From Microbacterium sp. Root53 (GTDB lineage: Bacteria; Actinomycetota; Actinomycetes; Actinomycetales; Microbacteriaceae), in the NCBI RefSeq assembly GCF_001426925.1, contig NZ_LMFR01000012.1, positions 221,331-285,330 of the forward strand: a DNA stretch of 64,000 bases, given 5' to 3'. Of the stretch, positions 10,497-20,463 are shown piece by piece. The notes below the pieces were generated by a model. That model was given only the letters and a program-made list of their open reading frames with translations. It was not told where the DNA came from and did no database searches. Numbering within the stretch: position 1 is the first letter of the stretch; each line of letters starts with the position of its first letter. The position numbers were made by a program, and so were the translations under genes.

Positions 10497-11315
10497 ATGA
10501 CCGATCGATCGTCGTGGCAAGGTAGCCGAGTGCAGCCGACCGATCCCTTCCCCGGAATCGCCCCGCCGCAGGCCCGCGCGCGCCTGAAGGCCGAGGTCGC
10601 GATCGTGCTCGCGCTCACGGTGGGCCAGTCCGCGCTCTACGCCGTGCTGTCGCTCGTGCGCCGTGTGCTGGATCCCCGCCCCCTGTCGCAGCAGTCTGCC
10701 CAGCTGAACACCCCGCTCGACGCCGCGGTGCTCTGGGACATCCTGTACCGGGTCCTCGACGTGGGGTTCGACCTGATGCTCGTGGTGCTCGTGGTGTTCC
10801 TGCTGTGGGAGCCGGGTCGCGGCGCCCTCCGGCGGCTCGGCCTCGACTTCACCCGGTTCGGCGTCGACCTGGGTCGCGGCCTGGCGCTGGTGGCCGTGAT
10901 CGGGATCCCGGGCATCGCGCTGTACGTGGCCGGGCGGCTGGCGGGCGTGACCGTCGCGGTCGAGGCCTCCCCCGGCGGGCTCGACTGGTGGACGGTGCCG
11001 CTGCTGCTCCTCTCCGCGCTGCGCGCGGGGCTGATCGAGGAGGTCATCGTCGTCGGCTACCTGGGCGACCGCCTCTCGCGGCTCGGCTGGGGACCCTGGC
11101 GGATCATCGTGGCGGCATCGCTCCTGCGCGGCGTCTACCACGCGTACCAGGGCTTCGGCGCGATCGCCGGCAACGTCGCGATGGGGCTGGTCTTCGGCTG
11201 GTGCTACCGCCGCTGGGGACGGCTGATGCCGCTGGTCGTGGCGCACACCGCGATCGACGCGATCGCCTTCGTGGGGTACCCGCTCGCGGCCGCGTTCCTG
11301 CCGGACCTGTTCTGA
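10497..11315 (+). CDS. CPBP family intramembrane protease-like protein
   Basis: A 272-residue polytopic membrane protein with about seven hydrophobic segments and the CPBP (Abi, PF02517) core. Motif 1 is LIEEVIVVGYL, keeping the two catalytic Glu residues but with Val where EExxxR members have Arg. Motif 2 His occurs in RGVYHAYQG and motif 3 in VVAHTAID. I recall this variant from Microbacteriaceae, so it is a family feature and not necessarily damage. Likely role is proteolytic maturation of a membrane or prenylated substrate, but none is identified. ATG at 10497 was taken; a later GTG before QPTDPFPG is possible. Confidence 0.85.
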   Translation: MTDRSSWQGSRVQPTDPFPGIAPPQARARLKAEVAIVLALTVGQSALYAVLSLVRRVLDPRPLSQQSAQLNTPLDAAVLWDILYRVLDVGFDLMLVVLVVFLLWEPGRGALRRLGLDFTRFGVDLGRGLALVAVIGIPGIALYVAGRLAGVTVAVEASPGGLDWWTVPLLLLSALRAGLIEEVIVVGYLGDRLSRLGWGPWRIIVAASLLRGVYHAYQGFGAIAGNVAMGLVFGWCYRRWGRLMPLVVAHTAIDAIAFVGYPLAAAFLPDLF

Positions 11316-11405
11316 CGCTCGTCCCCAGGCCACGATCCGGACACGAGGCGTCGAGATCCCCGCGTGTCGCGCGCGCGAAGGGCCCGGGAGCGGGATCCTG
11401 GCCTC

Positions 11406-12029
11406 ATGTTCTCGCTCGCACGTCGTTCCGGACACGCGTTCGGACTCCTGGTGGCCGAAGAAGCCCGCCAGAACGGCTGGCTCACCCGGCTCGAGCACGC
11501 GGTCGAACGCGACGACGTCGTCGCCGTCCGGCCCGGCGTGTACCTGCCGGCCCGCCGGTGGCGGTCCCTGTCGGGGGCCGACCGCACGCTCGCCCGGATC
11601 TACGCGGTGGCTCTCACGACGCCGGACGCGGTGTTCGCCTTCCACTCGGCCGCGGCGCTGTACCGCCTGCCCCTGCCCGGGGACGAGATCGCCGACGTGC
11701 ACGTGCTCGGGGGCGAGCCCGCGGAGGGGCTGATCGTGCATCCGGCCGCGTCGCACGACGGCGCCTCGGACATCGCCGAGCGGTTCGGGCTCCGCGCCAC
11801 CTCGCCCGTGCAGACGGTGCTCGACATGGCCGACGTCCTGGACTACGACGACGCGCTGGCTCTCGTGCGCGCCGCCATCCACCCCGCATCGGGAACGCGG
11901 TTCGACGAGCCGCCCCTGTGCACGAGGGCCGAGCTGCTCGACGCGGCGCAGGCAGTCGCCCGGCGCACCGGCGACGAGAGGCCGCTCACGGTGGCGCAGG
12001 CCGCGGAGGCCGACCGGCTCGCCGCCTGA
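11406..12029 (+). CDS. AbiEi-like antitoxin-domain protein, orphan
   Basis: A 207-residue protein resembling the many actinobacterial proteins annotated as type IV AbiEi family antitoxin-domain proteins: an N-terminal winged-helix-like portion (about 10-60, with VRPGVYLPARRWRSL) and a middle domain with FHSAAALYRLPLP and VQTVLDMA motifs. The C-terminal nuclease-like domain often seen in relatives (DUF559) is absent. No AbiEii nucleotidyltransferase toxin lies nearby; the neighbours are a protease and an acetyltransferase. It may be a solitary regulator. It converges on the GNAT gene with only 9 bases between stops. Confidence 0.65.
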   Translation: MFSLARRSGHAFGLLVAEEARQNGWLTRLEHAVERDDVVAVRPGVYLPARRWRSLSGADRTLARIYAVALTTPDAVFAFHSAAALYRLPLPGDEIADVHVLGGEPAEGLIVHPAASHDGASDIAERFGLRATSPVQTVLDMADVLDYDDALALVRAAIHPASGTRFDEPPLCTRAELLDAAQAVARRTGDERPLTVAQAAEADRLAA

Positions 12030-12038
12030 CGGGCGCGC

Positions 12039-12623
12039 TCAGCGACCGGCGATCCGGTGCTCGAGTCCCGCGCGCACCGCGGGCCACTCGGTGTCCAGGA
12101 TCGAGAAGACCACGGTGTCGCGGATCACGCCGTCCTCGGTCATCGAGTGGTTGCGCAGCACGCCGTCCTGCTTGGCACCGAGACGGGCGATCGCCGCGCG
12201 AGACTGGTGGTTGTGCCAGTGCGTGCGCAGCTCGACCGCGATGCAGCCGAGCACGTCGAACGCCCGCTCGAGCAGCAGGAGCTTGGCCGCGGGGTTCACG
12301 CCGGTCCCGTGGGCCGCACGGCGGAGCCAGGTCGACCCGATCTCCAGGCGCCGGTTCTGCTCGTCCAGGTTGAGGAAGGTCGTCATGCCGACCGCGCGGC
12401 CGGCGCGCGCATCCACGATCGCCCACGCGGCGATCCGGCCCTCGCGGTGCAGCGCCAGGCGGCGGTCGATCTCGGCGGCCATCCCCTCGGGCGTCGGGAT
12501 GCGCGTGTACCAGGCGCGCGCGAGGTCGCCCACCGCGTCAGCGAGGTCGTCCCGATGATCCGCCGCCAGCGGCTCGAGCCGGACGAGGCGGTTCTCCAGC
12601 AGCGGGGCGTCGGCGAAGGTCAC
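12039..12623 (-). CDS. GNAT family N-acetyltransferase (RimJ/RimL-like)
   Basis: A 194-residue acetyltransferase. The acetyl-CoA binding region is about residues 60-150, with WLRRAAHGTGVNPAAKLLLL in the position of the pyrophosphate-binding loop, and the pattern ELRTHWHNHQSRAAIARLGA is characteristic of ribosomal-protein-type GNATs. The substrate is unknown. GTG at 12623 has TAGGTT exactly six bases upstream, indicating a leaderless transcript. It is followed convergently by the AbiEi-like gene and backs on to a large palindrome. Confidence 0.85.
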   Translation of the reverse strand: MTFADAPLLENRLVRLEPLAADHRDDLADAVGDLARAWYTRIPTPEGMAAEIDRRLALHREGRIAAWAIVDARAGRAVGMTTFLNLDEQNRRLEIGSTWLRRAAHGTGVNPAAKLLLLERAFDVLGCIAVELRTHWHNHQSRAAIARLGAKQDGVLRNHSMTEDGVIRDTVVFSILDTEWPAVRAGLEHRIAGR

Positions 12624-12656
12624 CGGTTCAACCTACCGAAACCGCACCGCAGCGCT

Positions 12657-12721
12657 GAGACGGCAATGCCGCGCCGACACAGCGGGTGTCCACTGCTGTC
12701 TCGGCGCGGCGTTGCAGTCTC
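12657..12721. repeat. Imperfect palindrome, 25-base arms, between gcvP end and GNAT gene
   Basis: Arm 12657-12681 and arm 12697-12721 match as reverse complements at 22 of 25 positions, with a 15-base loop. It begins 34 bases upstream of the GNAT start codon and ends 10 bases from the gcvP stop codon. It could serve as the gcv operon terminator or be a dispersed palindromic repeat. No T-run follows on the gcvP side. Confidence 0.55.
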
Positions 12722-12730
12722 GCGGCGGGA

Positions 12731-15601
12731 TCAGGCGACGGCCTCGATCGGCGGGCAGGCGCACACCAGGTGGCGGTCGCCGTAGGCCTGGTCGACCCGG
12801 CGCACGGGAGGCCAGTACTTGGCGGTCGGGTCGCCGCCGGCGGGGTACACGGCGACCTCGCGCGGGTACGCATGCGACCACTCCGACGCCACGGCGACGG
12901 CCGCCGTGTGCGGCGCGTTCACGAGGGGGTTGTCGCCGGCCGGCCACTCCCCCGCGCGCACGCGCTCGGCCTCGGCGTGGATCGCGATCATGGCGTCGAC
13001 GAAGCGGTCGAGCTCGGCGCGGTCCTCCGACTCGGTCGGCTCCACCATGAGCGTTCCCGCCACGGGGAACGACATGGTCGGGGCGTGGAAGCCGTAGTCG
13101 ATCAGCCGCTTGGCGACGTCGTCGACCGTGATGCCCGTGCGCTCGCGCAGCGGACGAAGGTCCAGGATGCACTCGTGCGCCACCAGGCCGTCCTCACCCG
13201 TGTACAGCACCGGGTAGTGGTCCTTGAGCCGCGCCGCCACGTAGTTCGCCGCGAGCACCGCTGCGCTCGTGGCCTCCGTGAGGCCTTCGCGGCCCATCAT
13301 CCGGATGTACGACCACGTGATCGGCAGGATGCCGGCGGAGCCGTACGGCGCGGCCGACACCGGTCCGATGCCCTCGCGCGCCGCCGCCCCCTGGGCGAAC
13401 GGGTGCGAGGGCAGGTACGGCGCGAGGTGCTCCTTGACGGCCACGGGGCCCACACCGGGACCGCCGCCGCCGTGCGGGATCGCGAACGTCTTGTGCAGAT
13501 TGAGGTGCGACACGTCGCCGCCCAGGTCGCCGAACCGGGCGTGGCCCACGAGCGCGTTGAGGTTGGCGCCGTCGATGTACACCTGTCCGCCCGCGTCGTG
13601 CACCGCCGCGGTGATGTCGAGCACGTCGTGCTCGTACACGCCGTGCGTCGACGGGTACGTGATCATGAGCGCAGCCAGCGTGTCGGCGTGCGCGGCGATC
13701 TTCTCGCGCAGGTCGGCGAGGTCGACGTCGCCTCCCTCATTCGTGGCGACCACGACCACCTTCATGCCGGCCAGCACGGCCGACGCGGCGTTGGTGCCGT
13801 GGGCCGACGACGGGATGAGGCACACGTCGCGCTGCCGGTCCCCGCTCGCGTCGTGGTACCCGCGGATCGCGAGCAGCCCGGCCAGCTCGCCCTGCGAGCC
13901 CGCGTTGGGCTGCAGCGAGACGCGGTCGTACCCGGTCACGTCGGCGAGCCAGCCCTCGAGCTGTCCGATCAGCTCGAGGTATCCGGGCACGTCCTCCGCG
14001 GGCGCGAACGGATGGATGCGCCCGAACTCGGGCCACGTGATCGCGGCCATGGCGGTCGCGGCGTTGAGCTTCATGGTGCACGAGCCGAGCGGGATCATGC
14101 CGCGGTCGAGCGCGTAGTCCTTGTCGGCGAGGCGCTTGAGGTACCGCATCATGGCGGTCTCGCTGCGGTGCGCGTGGAAGACCGGGTGCGTGAGGTACTC
14201 GTCCTCGCGCGCGAGCGCATCCGGAAGGCCGCGCAGATCGAGCGCGGCGTCGAACTCCTCGGGCGCCGTCCCGCCGAACGCGGCGATCACGAGCTTCAGG
14301 TCGTCGGTGGTCGTGGCCTCGCCGACCGAGACGCCGACGGTGTCGGCGTCGGCCAGGTGCAGCAGCACCCCGCGCTCGCGCGCGTCGGCGACCACCGCCT
14401 CGGCGCGCCCGGGCACCCGCACGGTCAGCGTGTCGAAGAACGTGTCGCCCACCGCCTGGGCGCCCGCCGCGGCGAGCGCGTCCCGCAGGAGCGCCGTCTT
14501 GGTGGCGATCTCGGTCGCGATCGTGCGCAGGCCGTCGGGGCCGTGGTAGACCGCGTACATCGAGGCCATGACGGCGAGCAGCACCTGAGCCGTGCAGATG
14601 TTTGACGTCGCCTTCTCACGCCGGATGTGCTGCTCGCGCGTCTGCAGGGCGAGGCGATAGGCCGTGTGGCCCTCGGCGTCGACCGAGACGCCGACCAGGC
14701 GGCCCGGCAGCTGCCGCTCGAGCCCCTGCCGCACGGCCATGTACCCGGCGTGCGGGCCGCCGAAGCCGAGCGGCACGCCGAAGCGCTGCGTCGAGCCCAC
14801 CACGATGTCGGCCCCGAGCGATCCCGGCGAGGCGATCAGCGTCAGCGCCATCAGGTCCGCCGCAACGACGACCTGCCCGCCCGCGACGTGCGCGGCGTCG
14901 ATCACGCCGGACGGATCCCAGATGCGGCCGGAGGCGCCCGGGTACTGGATGAGCGCGCCGAACGCGCCCTCGGGAAGGGCCGCGCCCCCCGCGAGGTCGA
15001 GCTCGACGATCTCCACCCCCAGCACGCCGGCGCGCAGGCGCAGCATCGCCTTCGTCTGCGGCAGGGCGTCGGCGTCGACCGCGAACACGTCGCCGCCGCC
15101 CTTGACCGCCCGGCGCGCGACGAGCATCCCCTCGACCACGGCCGTGGACTCGTCGAGCATCGACGCGTTCGCGATCGGCAGGCCGGTCAGATCGCCCACC
15201 ATGGTCTGGAAGTTGAGGAGCGCCTCCAGGCGGCCCTGCGAGATCTCGGGCTGGTAGGGCGTGTAGGCCGTGTACCAGGACGGGTTCTCGAGCACGTTCC
15301 GCTGGATGACCGACGGCGTCAGCGTGTCGCTGTAGCCCAGGCCGATCATGGGCGTGCGCACGCGGTTGCGGCCGGCCAGGGCGCGCAGCTCCGTGAGCGC
15401 CTCGGCCTCCGAGACGCCCTCGCGGGGCAGCAGGCCGGCGCCCTTCGGCGCACCGGTCCGGATGACGGCGGGGACCGCGGCGTCCATGAACCGGGCGAGC
15501 GGGCGGCGGCCGTCCGCGGCGATGCCGACGGCCGCGGCCATCTCCTCGTGGTCGCGCGCCGACGTGCCGATGTGCCGCGCGGCGTACTCGGTGGAGCTCA
15601 C
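12731..15601 (-). CDS. gcvP: Glycine dehydrogenase (decarboxylating), P protein
   Basis: PLP enzyme that decarboxylates glycine and transfers the aminomethyl group to lipoyl-GcvH. The 956 residues are the full-length homodimeric form, with an N-terminal half (about 1-430) and a catalytic C-terminal half. The PLP lysine lies in [18 protein letters not shown], followed by the glycine-rich loop. GTG at 15601 is chosen because it overlaps the gcvH stop (GTGA) and gives the usual N-terminus [11 protein letters not shown]. It is last in the gcvT-gcvH-gcvP operon under the glycine riboswitch. Confidence 0.97.
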   Translation of the reverse strand: MSSTEYAARHIGTSARDHEEMAAAVGIAADGRRPLARFMDAAVPAVIRTGAPKGAGLLPREGVSEAEALTELRALAGRNRVRTPMIGLGYSDTLTPSVIQRNVLENPSWYTAYTPYQPEISQGRLEALLNFQTMVGDLTGLPIANASMLDESTAVVEGMLVARRAVKGGGDVFAVDADALPQTKAMLRLRAGVLGVEIVELDLAGGAALPEGAFGALIQYPGASGRIWDPSGVIDAAHVAGGQVVVAADLMALTLIASPGSLGADIVVGSTQRFGVPLGFGGPHAGYMAVRQGLERQLPGRLVGVSVDAEGHTAYRLALQTREQHIRREKATSNICTAQVLLAVMASMYAVYHGPDGLRTIATEIATKTALLRDALAAAGAQAVGDTFFDTLTVRVPGRAEAVVADARERGVLLHLADADTVGVSVGEATTTDDLKLVIAAFGGTAPEEFDAALDLRGLPDALAREDEYLTHPVFHAHRSETAMMRYLKRLADKDYALDRGMIPLGSCTMKLNAATAMAAITWPEFGRIHPFAPAEDVPGYLELIGQLEGWLADVTGYDRVSLQPNAGSQGELAGLLAIRGYHDASGDRQRDVCLIPSSAHGTNAASAVLAGMKVVVVATNEGGDVDLADLREKIAAHADTLAALMITYPSTHGVYEHDVLDITAAVHDAGGQVYIDGANLNALVGHARFGDLGGDVSHLNLHKTFAIPHGGGGPGVGPVAVKEHLAPYLPSHPFAQGAAAREGIGPVSAAPYGSAGILPITWSYIRMMGREGLTEATSAAVLAANYVAARLKDHYPVLYTGEDGLVAHECILDLRPLRERTGITVDDVAKRLIDYGFHAPTMSFPVAGTLMVEPTESEDRAELDRFVDAMIAIHAEAERVRAGEWPAGDNPLVNAPHTAAVAVASEWSHAYPREVAVYPAGGDPTAKYWPPVRRVDQAYGDRHLVCACPPIEAVA

Positions 15602-15975
15602 GCGTCGCCGCCGGTCAGCGCGACGTACGCGTCGCGGTCGAGGAGCCCGTACGGCTCGCCGGTCACGCGCACGCGGATCAGCCACGCGGCGAAGGCGTCC
15701 GCGTTGACCTGGGCGGGATCGGCGTCGACGTCCGCGTTGACCTCGACGACCTCGCCGTCCACGGGTGCGTAGAGCTCCGACACCGACTTGGTCGACTCGA
15801 TCTCGCCGAACACCTGGCCGGCGGTCACGGTCTGGCCGACGGAGGGCAGGTCGACGTACACGACGTCGCCGAGTTGGTCGGCGGCGAAGTCCGTGACCCC
15901 GATGGTCGCGAGGTCGCCGTCGACGGCGACCCACTCGTGCTCGGCGGTGTACTTGAGGCTGTCGAGATCGGTCAT
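15598..15975 (-). CDS. gcvH: Glycine cleavage system H protein
   Basis: A 125-residue lipoyl-carrier protein that shuttles the aminomethyl group from GcvP to GcvT. The lipoylation lysine is K63 in [16 protein letters not shown], and the N-terminal YTAEHEWV is typical. ATG at 15975 overlaps the gcvT stop codon, and the 3' end overlaps the gcvP start, both by 4 bases, so the three subunits should be made in a coupled way. No L protein gene is in the window. Confidence 0.97.
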   Translation of the reverse strand: MTDLDSLKYTAEHEWVAVDGDLATIGVTDFAADQLGDVVYVDLPSVGQTVTAGQVFGEIESTKSVSELYAPVDGEVVEVNADVDADPAQVNADAFAAWLIRVRVTGEPYGLLDRDAYVALTGGDA

Positions 15976-17117
15976 GAGTTCCTCCGGTAGAAGGGCAGGG
16001 CGGTCACGGTCGCGGGGATGCGCGTGCCGCGGACGTCGATGGTCAGGTCGGATGCGGCGGCGCCGTCGGACGGCAGCGCGTCGGGCCGCACGAACGCCAT
16101 GGCGATGGGATGGCCGAGCGTCGGGCTGAGCGCGCCGCTGGTGATCTCGCCCACGCGCTCGTCGCCGCGGAACACGCCGTAGCCGGCGCGGCCCGCGCGG
16201 CGCCCCTCGGCCGTCAGCCCGATCAGGACGGGCGCATCCGGGCGCGACTCGGTCGCGGCCTCCCCCACGAAGCCGGTCTTGCCGGCGGGGATGACGCGGC
16301 CGAGCCCGGCCTGCGCGGGCACGATGTCGCGGGACAGCTCGTGGCCGTAGAGCGGCATGCCCGCCTCGAGGCGCAGCGTGTCGCGCGCCGCCAGGCCGGC
16401 CGGCACGAGCCCGTGCGGCTCCCCGGCCGCGAGCAGCGCGCGCCACAGCTCGGCCGCGCGCGCGACCGGCACGAGCAGCTCGAAGCCATCCTCGCCCGTG
16501 TAGCCGGTGCGGGCGATCAGCAGCGGCTCGCCTCCGAAGAGCACGGATCCCCACGCGTAGTTCCGGATCTCGGGCAGCGGGAGCGAGAGCTCGACCACGC
16601 CCGCCGTCTCGGCGAGGATCCGTTCGGCCGTCGGGCCCTGCAGCGCGATGAGCGCGTAGTCGTCGCTCTGGTCCTCGACCGTCGCGTCGAAGCCTGCGAC
16701 CCGGTCGGTGAGCTCGCGCGCCACGACCTCGCGGTTGCCCGCGTTCGCGATCACGAGAAACTCGTCGTCCTGCAGCCGGTACACGATCAGGTCGTCCACG
16801 ATGCCGCCGTCCTCGGCGAGGATCATCGTGTACTTGGCGCGACCGACCGGGACGGCCGAGATGGCGCCGGCGAGCGCGTGATCGAGGAACGCGCCGGCCC
16901 CGCCGCCCTCGACGAGGATCTCGCCCATGTGCGAGATGTCGAACAGGCCGGCGGCCTGGCGCACCGCGTGGTGCTCCGCGAGGTCCGACGTGTAGCGGAC
17001 GGGCATCAGCCAGCCGCCGAAGTCGGTGAAGGAGGCGCCGAGCGCCTCGTGCTCGCCGCGCAGGGGCGTGTCGCGCGGCTCCTCGGCCGGGATCCCGGCG
17101 TCCGTGGGCTGATCCAT
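15972..17117 (-). CDS. gcvT: Glycine cleavage system T protein, aminomethyltransferase
   Basis: A 381-residue tetrahydrofolate-dependent aminomethyltransferase that releases ammonia and forms methylene-THF. Characteristic segments are [17 protein letters not shown] near residue 26, FDISHMGEI near 58 and [16 protein letters not shown] near 200. The N-terminus is about 20 residues longer than in some homologues (the [15 protein letters not shown] stretch), but ATG at 17117 follows AGGAG. The tandem glycine riboswitch occupies its leader. First gene of the operon. Confidence 0.97.
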   Translation of the reverse strand: MDQPTDAGIPAEEPRDTPLRGEHEALGASFTDFGGWLMPVRYTSDLAEHHAVRQAAGLFDISHMGEILVEGGGAGAFLDHALAGAISAVPVGRAKYTMILAEDGGIVDDLIVYRLQDDEFLVIANAGNREVVARELTDRVAGFDATVEDQSDDYALIALQGPTAERILAETAGVVELSLPLPEIRNYAWGSVLFGGEPLLIARTGYTGEDGFELLVPVARAAELWRALLAAGEPHGLVPAGLAARDTLRLEAGMPLYGHELSRDIVPAQAGLGRVIPAGKTGFVGEAATESRPDAPVLIGLTAEGRRAGRAGYGVFRGDERVGEITSGALSPTLGHPIAMAFVRPDALPSDGAAASDLTIDVRGTRIPATVTALPFYRRNS

Positions 17118-17162
17118 GAGTTCTCCTGACGACCTGGCGTCATCCCCGGGTCTCGGATGAGA

Positions 17163-17392
17163 ACCGGGAGAACTCCCCCTCTGTCATGGACCTGAGAGTT
17201 TCGGCGGGAGGCGCCGCGAGGGCGGCATCCCGTCTTTCACCGTCGGCGGGAGCGTGGGCTCCGCTTTTCAGAGTGGCCCGATCCACGCGGTACGTGCACC
17301 TGAGAGATTGGCGGGGAGGCTTGCTCCTTCGGTGTCGCGGTCGCGCCCGGATCCGAGGATCCCGGCGCCCGGCGACTCTCCCGCGCGGGTCA
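17163..17392 (-). ncRNA. Tandem glycine riboswitch upstream of gcvT
   Basis: Two aptamers can be read on the minus strand. The first, about 17390-17290, opens with CGCGGGAGAGTC and ends with CCAATCTCTCAGGTGCA. The second, about 17285-17165, ends with CCGAAACTCTCAGGTCCA and GACAGAGGGGGAG. These conserved blocks define the gcvT element, which in other bacteria turns the operon on when glycine is abundant. This occupies most of the 325-base stretch between gcvT and thiD/tenA. Whether control is at termination or translation is not clear; I see no obvious T-run. Confidence 0.93.
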
Positions 17393-17442
17393 TGGGGCCG
17401 TCTTCAGTTGTGCCGCGCCGTGGGAAGCGCGCGGTGTCGGGC

Positions 17443-18954
17443 TCAGACTACCGCGTGCGCCCCGTCCGGACGAGGCGCCCCGGCGTCCGCGTGGCGCGCG
17501 GGGCGCTGCTCGAAGAACGCCCGCTCGTGCGCGCACGACGCGAGGAACGCCTCGCGCATCCGCCCCAGCGCGTCGGGGTCGGCGCGCGTGGCCGCGCGGT
17601 CGGCGATCCGGATCGCCCGGCGCGTCGCCTCGGCGAACGCGGGGTCGCCGTAGGTCCCGAGCCAGTCGGCATACGGATGATCCGGATGGGCCGCCGTCGC
17701 GAGCCGCCGCCCGACGTCCTCGTAGATCCAGAAGCACGGCAGCACGGCGGCGACGAGCACCCCGTAGTCGCCGGCCGCGGCGGCCGCGTCGAGGTGCGCG
17801 AGGTACGCCGCGGTCTCGGCGGACGGGGCGACGGCGGGCTCCCCCACCCGCGAGCGGTGCAGCTCGAGCTCGACCTCGATGCACGTGGCCGAGGAAGCCG
17901 CCCAGAACGCGCGCTCGTCCTCGTCGCCGGCCAGCATCGCGGCGCGCGCGAGCACGGCCGAGTACGCGCGCAGGTACAGCGCGTCCTGCGCAAGGTAGTG
18001 CTCGAAGACCTCGCGGTCGAGCGATCCGTCGGTCATGCCGCGCACGAACGAGCCGGCGTCGATGGCCGCGCGGACGGGCGCCGCATCGCACCACCACCGC
18101 TCGGTGGCCGCTCGCGGGACGCCGTCGCCGCGCCAGAGCGCGTGCGCGTGCTGCAGCGGCCCGTTCCCGCCGCCGACGTCCAGCGCCTCGGCGGCGGCGA
18201 TCGCTCCGCGCAGCCACTCGCGCGCCAGCCCGGTCGCCACGACCCAGTCGCCGTAGCGGGCGAACAGCGTCGCGAGCGCGGACGACAGCGAGCAGCCCGT
18301 GCCGTGCGTGCTGCGCGTCTCGATGCGCCGGCCGGCGAACTCCGCGAGCACGCCGTCGGCGGACACGAGCGCGTCGGGGCAGGCGGGTCCCGGCAGGTGC
18401 CCGCCCTTGGCGAGGACCAGAACGCCGTGCCGCTCCGCCAGCGCGCGGGCCTGGCGCAGCGCGGCGGGCCAGTCGCCCGCCACGTCCTCGCCGACCAGCA
18501 CGGCCAGCTCGGGAAGGTTCGGCGTCACGACGTCGGCCCGGGCGATGAGGTCGTGGAGCGCGTGCTCCGCGTCGTCGTCGATCAGGCGGTCGCCGCTCGT
18601 GGCGATCATGACGGGGTCGACGACCACGGCGGGCCGCTCGGCGAGCGCGTCGAGCCACCCGACCACCTCGGCGATCACCGCGGCGCCGCCGATCATCCCC
18701 GTCTTGACCGCGTCGATCCGGATGTCGGACGCCACCGCGTCGAGCTGGTCGCGCACGAACCCCAGCGGCGGGACGTGCACGCCGCTGACGGCGCGCGTGC
18801 TCTGCGCCGTCAGGGCGGTGAGAGCGGCCATGCCGTAGCCTCCGCTCGCCAGGATGGACTTCAGATCCGCCTGCACGCCCGCCCCGCCCGAGGGATCGGA
18901 GCCCGCGATCGAGAGCACGTTCGGGATGCGGGTCGACGCCTCGCGCCCGCGCAT
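17443..18954 (-). CDS. thiD: Fused HMP-phosphate kinase / TenA thiaminase II-type protein (ThiD-TenA)
   Basis: A 503-residue fusion. Residues about 10-265 form the ThiD ribokinase-fold kinase that phosphorylates HMP and HMP-P, with VLSIAGSDPSGGAGVQ at 13-28 and the catalytic loop STHGTGCS near 215-222. Residues about 285-490 are a TenA domain that releases HMP from damaged thiamine; C407 in VLPCFWIYED matches the TenA nucleophile, and HERAFFEQ is near the C-terminus. The start at 18954 shares a base with the thiE stop (TGATG). It joins salvage to synthesis in one polypeptide and ends the thi operon. Confidence 0.94.
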   Translation of the reverse strand: MRGREASTRIPNVLSIAGSDPSGGAGVQADLKSILASGGYGMAALTALTAQSTRAVSGVHVPPLGFVRDQLDAVASDIRIDAVKTGMIGGAAVIAEVVGWLDALAERPAVVVDPVMIATSGDRLIDDDAEHALHDLIARADVVTPNLPELAVLVGEDVAGDWPAALRQARALAERHGVLVLAKGGHLPGPACPDALVSADGVLAEFAGRRIETRSTHGTGCSLSSALATLFARYGDWVVATGLAREWLRGAIAAAEALDVGGGNGPLQHAHALWRGDGVPRAATERWWCDAAPVRAAIDAGSFVRGMTDGSLDREVFEHYLAQDALYLRAYSAVLARAAMLAGDEDERAFWAASSATCIEVELELHRSRVGEPAVAPSAETAAYLAHLDAAAAAGDYGVLVAAVLPCFWIYEDVGRRLATAAHPDHPYADWLGTYGDPAFAEATRRAIRIADRAATRADPDALGRMREAFLASCAHERAFFEQRPARHADAGAPRPDGAHAVV

Positions 18955-19628
18955 CAGGCGACCTCCGCCCACTCGTTCCGCAGCGACCGCGCGGCGTGGG
19001 CGGGGTCCTCGGCGGCGCACACGGCGCGCACGACGGCCAGCCCGGCCGCCCCGGCGCGCCGCGCCTCAGCGGCGTCGCCGTGCCCGACGCCGCCGATCGC
19101 CACACAGGGCAGGCCCGCGACCGCCGCGAACTCGGCGAACCCGCGCCAGCCCAGCGGCTCGGGGTGGTCGGGCTTGGTCGGCGTCGCGCGGATCGCACCG
19201 ACGCCGAGGTAATCGGCCGTGCCGGCGGGGAGCGCGCGCAGCGCCGCGAGCTCATGCGGGCGGCTCGCGCTCAGGCCCACGATCGCGCCCTCGCCGAGCA
19301 GCGCGCGCACGCGGTCGACGGGCAGATCGCTCTGGCCCACGTGCACGCCGTCGACCCGGGCGCCAGCCGCCCGCGCGGCGAGCACGACATCCACCCGGTC
19401 GTCCACCACGAGCGCGGCCCGCCCGGCCACCGCCTCGGCGGAGCGCTCGACGACGTCGAGCAGCTCCGCTCCCCCGAGCTCCTTGCCGCGCACCTGCACG
19501 ATCGTCGCGCCGCCGTCGACCGCCCGGCGCACGACGTCCGCGACGGCCGCCAGATCGCGCCCGGCTCGGGAGAGGATCGTGGCGACGTCGGCGACGACGT
19601 ACGTGCACAGGTCGAGCGCGCGGCTCAC
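18954..19628 (-). CDS. thiE: Thiamine-phosphate synthase
   Basis: A 224-residue TIM-barrel enzyme that condenses HMP-PP with thiazole phosphate to thiamine phosphate. Recognisable motifs are [11 protein letters not shown] (near residue 41), [13 protein letters not shown] (near 76), [12 protein letters not shown] (near 95), [10 protein letters not shown] (near 120) and the C-terminal [15 protein letters not shown] at 19628 overlaps the thiM stop codon (GTGA), which decides the start. It sits between thiM and thiD/tenA. Confidence 0.96.
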   Translation of the reverse strand: MSRALDLCTYVVADVATILSRAGRDLAAVADVVRRAVDGGATIVQVRGKELGGAELLDVVERSAEAVAGRAALVVDDRVDVVLAARAAGARVDGVHVGQSDLPVDRVRALLGEGAIVGLSASRPHELAALRALPAGTADYLGVGAIRATPTKPDHPEPLGWRGFAEFAAVAGLPCVAIGGVGHGDAAEARRAGAAGLAVVRAVCAAEDPAHAARSLRNEWAEVA

Positions 19629-20458
19629 GCTCCGGCTCCGGCTCCGGCGAGGAGCGGCTCGCGGGCCGCGAGGGCGGCGGGCTCGACCGTGGCCAGCGCA
19701 TCCAGCAGCGCGACCGCGAAGCCGCCCGGGGCCGGCGCGACGGCGGCCGCGCGCTCCGCGGCCTCCGCGTAGAGCACGTGCGCGGCGACCGCCCCCGCGA
19801 AGGCGTCGCCGCCGGCGGCCGCGACGGCCGCGCCCACGATCGCGCCGAGCGCGCATCCGGCGCCCGTGACCCGGGTGAGGAGCGGATCGCCGCCGTGGAC
19901 CCGGACGACCCGGCCGCCGTCCGCGATCAGGTCCACGGGTCCGGACACGGCGACGACCGCGCCGGTGCTCCGCGCCAGCTCGCGCGCGATGCCCGCCGTC
20001 TGCTCGACGTCGTCCGCGGCGTCGACGCCGCGGCCGCGTCCGCCCGCGCCGGCGAGCGCGAGGATCTCGGACGCGTTCCCGCGGATGACCGCCGGGCCGT
20101 CGGCGAGCAGCTCGCGCGCGAAGTCCGTGCGCAGGGACAGCGCGCCCACGCCGACGGGGTCGAGCACCCACGGCGTGCCCGCGGCTCCGGCGGCCGCGAC
20201 CGCCTCTCGCATGGCCTCGCGCTGCTCGGCGCGCGGCGTGCCCAGGTTCACGAGCAGCGCCGACGCGACGCGCGCGCACTCGCGCGCCTCGCCCGGGACG
20301 TCCGCCATGACCGGCGACGCCCCCGCGGCCAGCATCGCGTTGGCGGTGAAGTTCACCACCACGGAGTTGGTGATGCACTGCACCAGCGGTGCGTCCTCGC
20401 GCAGCCGTGCCAGCACGGCTCCCGCATCCGGACCGGACGACAGATACACGTCACTCAT
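19625..20458 (-). CDS. thiM: Hydroxyethylthiazole kinase
   Basis: Phosphorylates the thiazole moiety for thiamine synthesis by salvage. The 277-residue protein shows the family motifs [20 protein letters not shown] at about residues 26-45 and DPVGVGA near 110, and a C-terminal [10 protein letters not shown] with the catalytic Cys. ATG at 20458 is preferred over ATG at 20467 because GGAGG lies ten bases upstream of the former but almost touches the latter. First gene of the thi operon, directly behind the TPP riboswitch. No thiC or thiG is in the window. Confidence 0.94.
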   Translation of the reverse strand: MSDVYLSSGPDAGAVLARLREDAPLVQCITNSVVVNFTANAMLAAGASPVMADVPGEARECARVASALLVNLGTPRAEQREAMREAVAAAGAAGTPWVLDPVGVGALSLRTDFARELLADGPAVIRGNASEILALAGAGGRGRGVDAADDVEQTAGIARELARSTGAVVAVSGPVDLIADGGRVVRVHGGDPLLTRVTGAGCALGAIVGAAVAAAGGDAFAGAVAAHVLYAEAAERAAAVAPAPGGFAVALLDALATVEPAALAAREPLLAGAGAGA

Positions 20459-20463
20459 CAGCG

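Noticed and set aside
11406..12623. Possible toxin-antitoxin pair made of the AbiEi-like gene and the GNAT gene
   Set aside because: GNAT toxins pair with small RHH antitoxins in the same operon. Here the genes are convergent, and the GNAT resembles the RimJ/RimL type, so no pair is supported.
17392..17442. Terminator or small gene between thiD/tenA and the glycine riboswitch
   Set aside because: The 50 bases hold no clear hairpin with a T-run and no frame with a start codon; probably just the gcvT promoter region.
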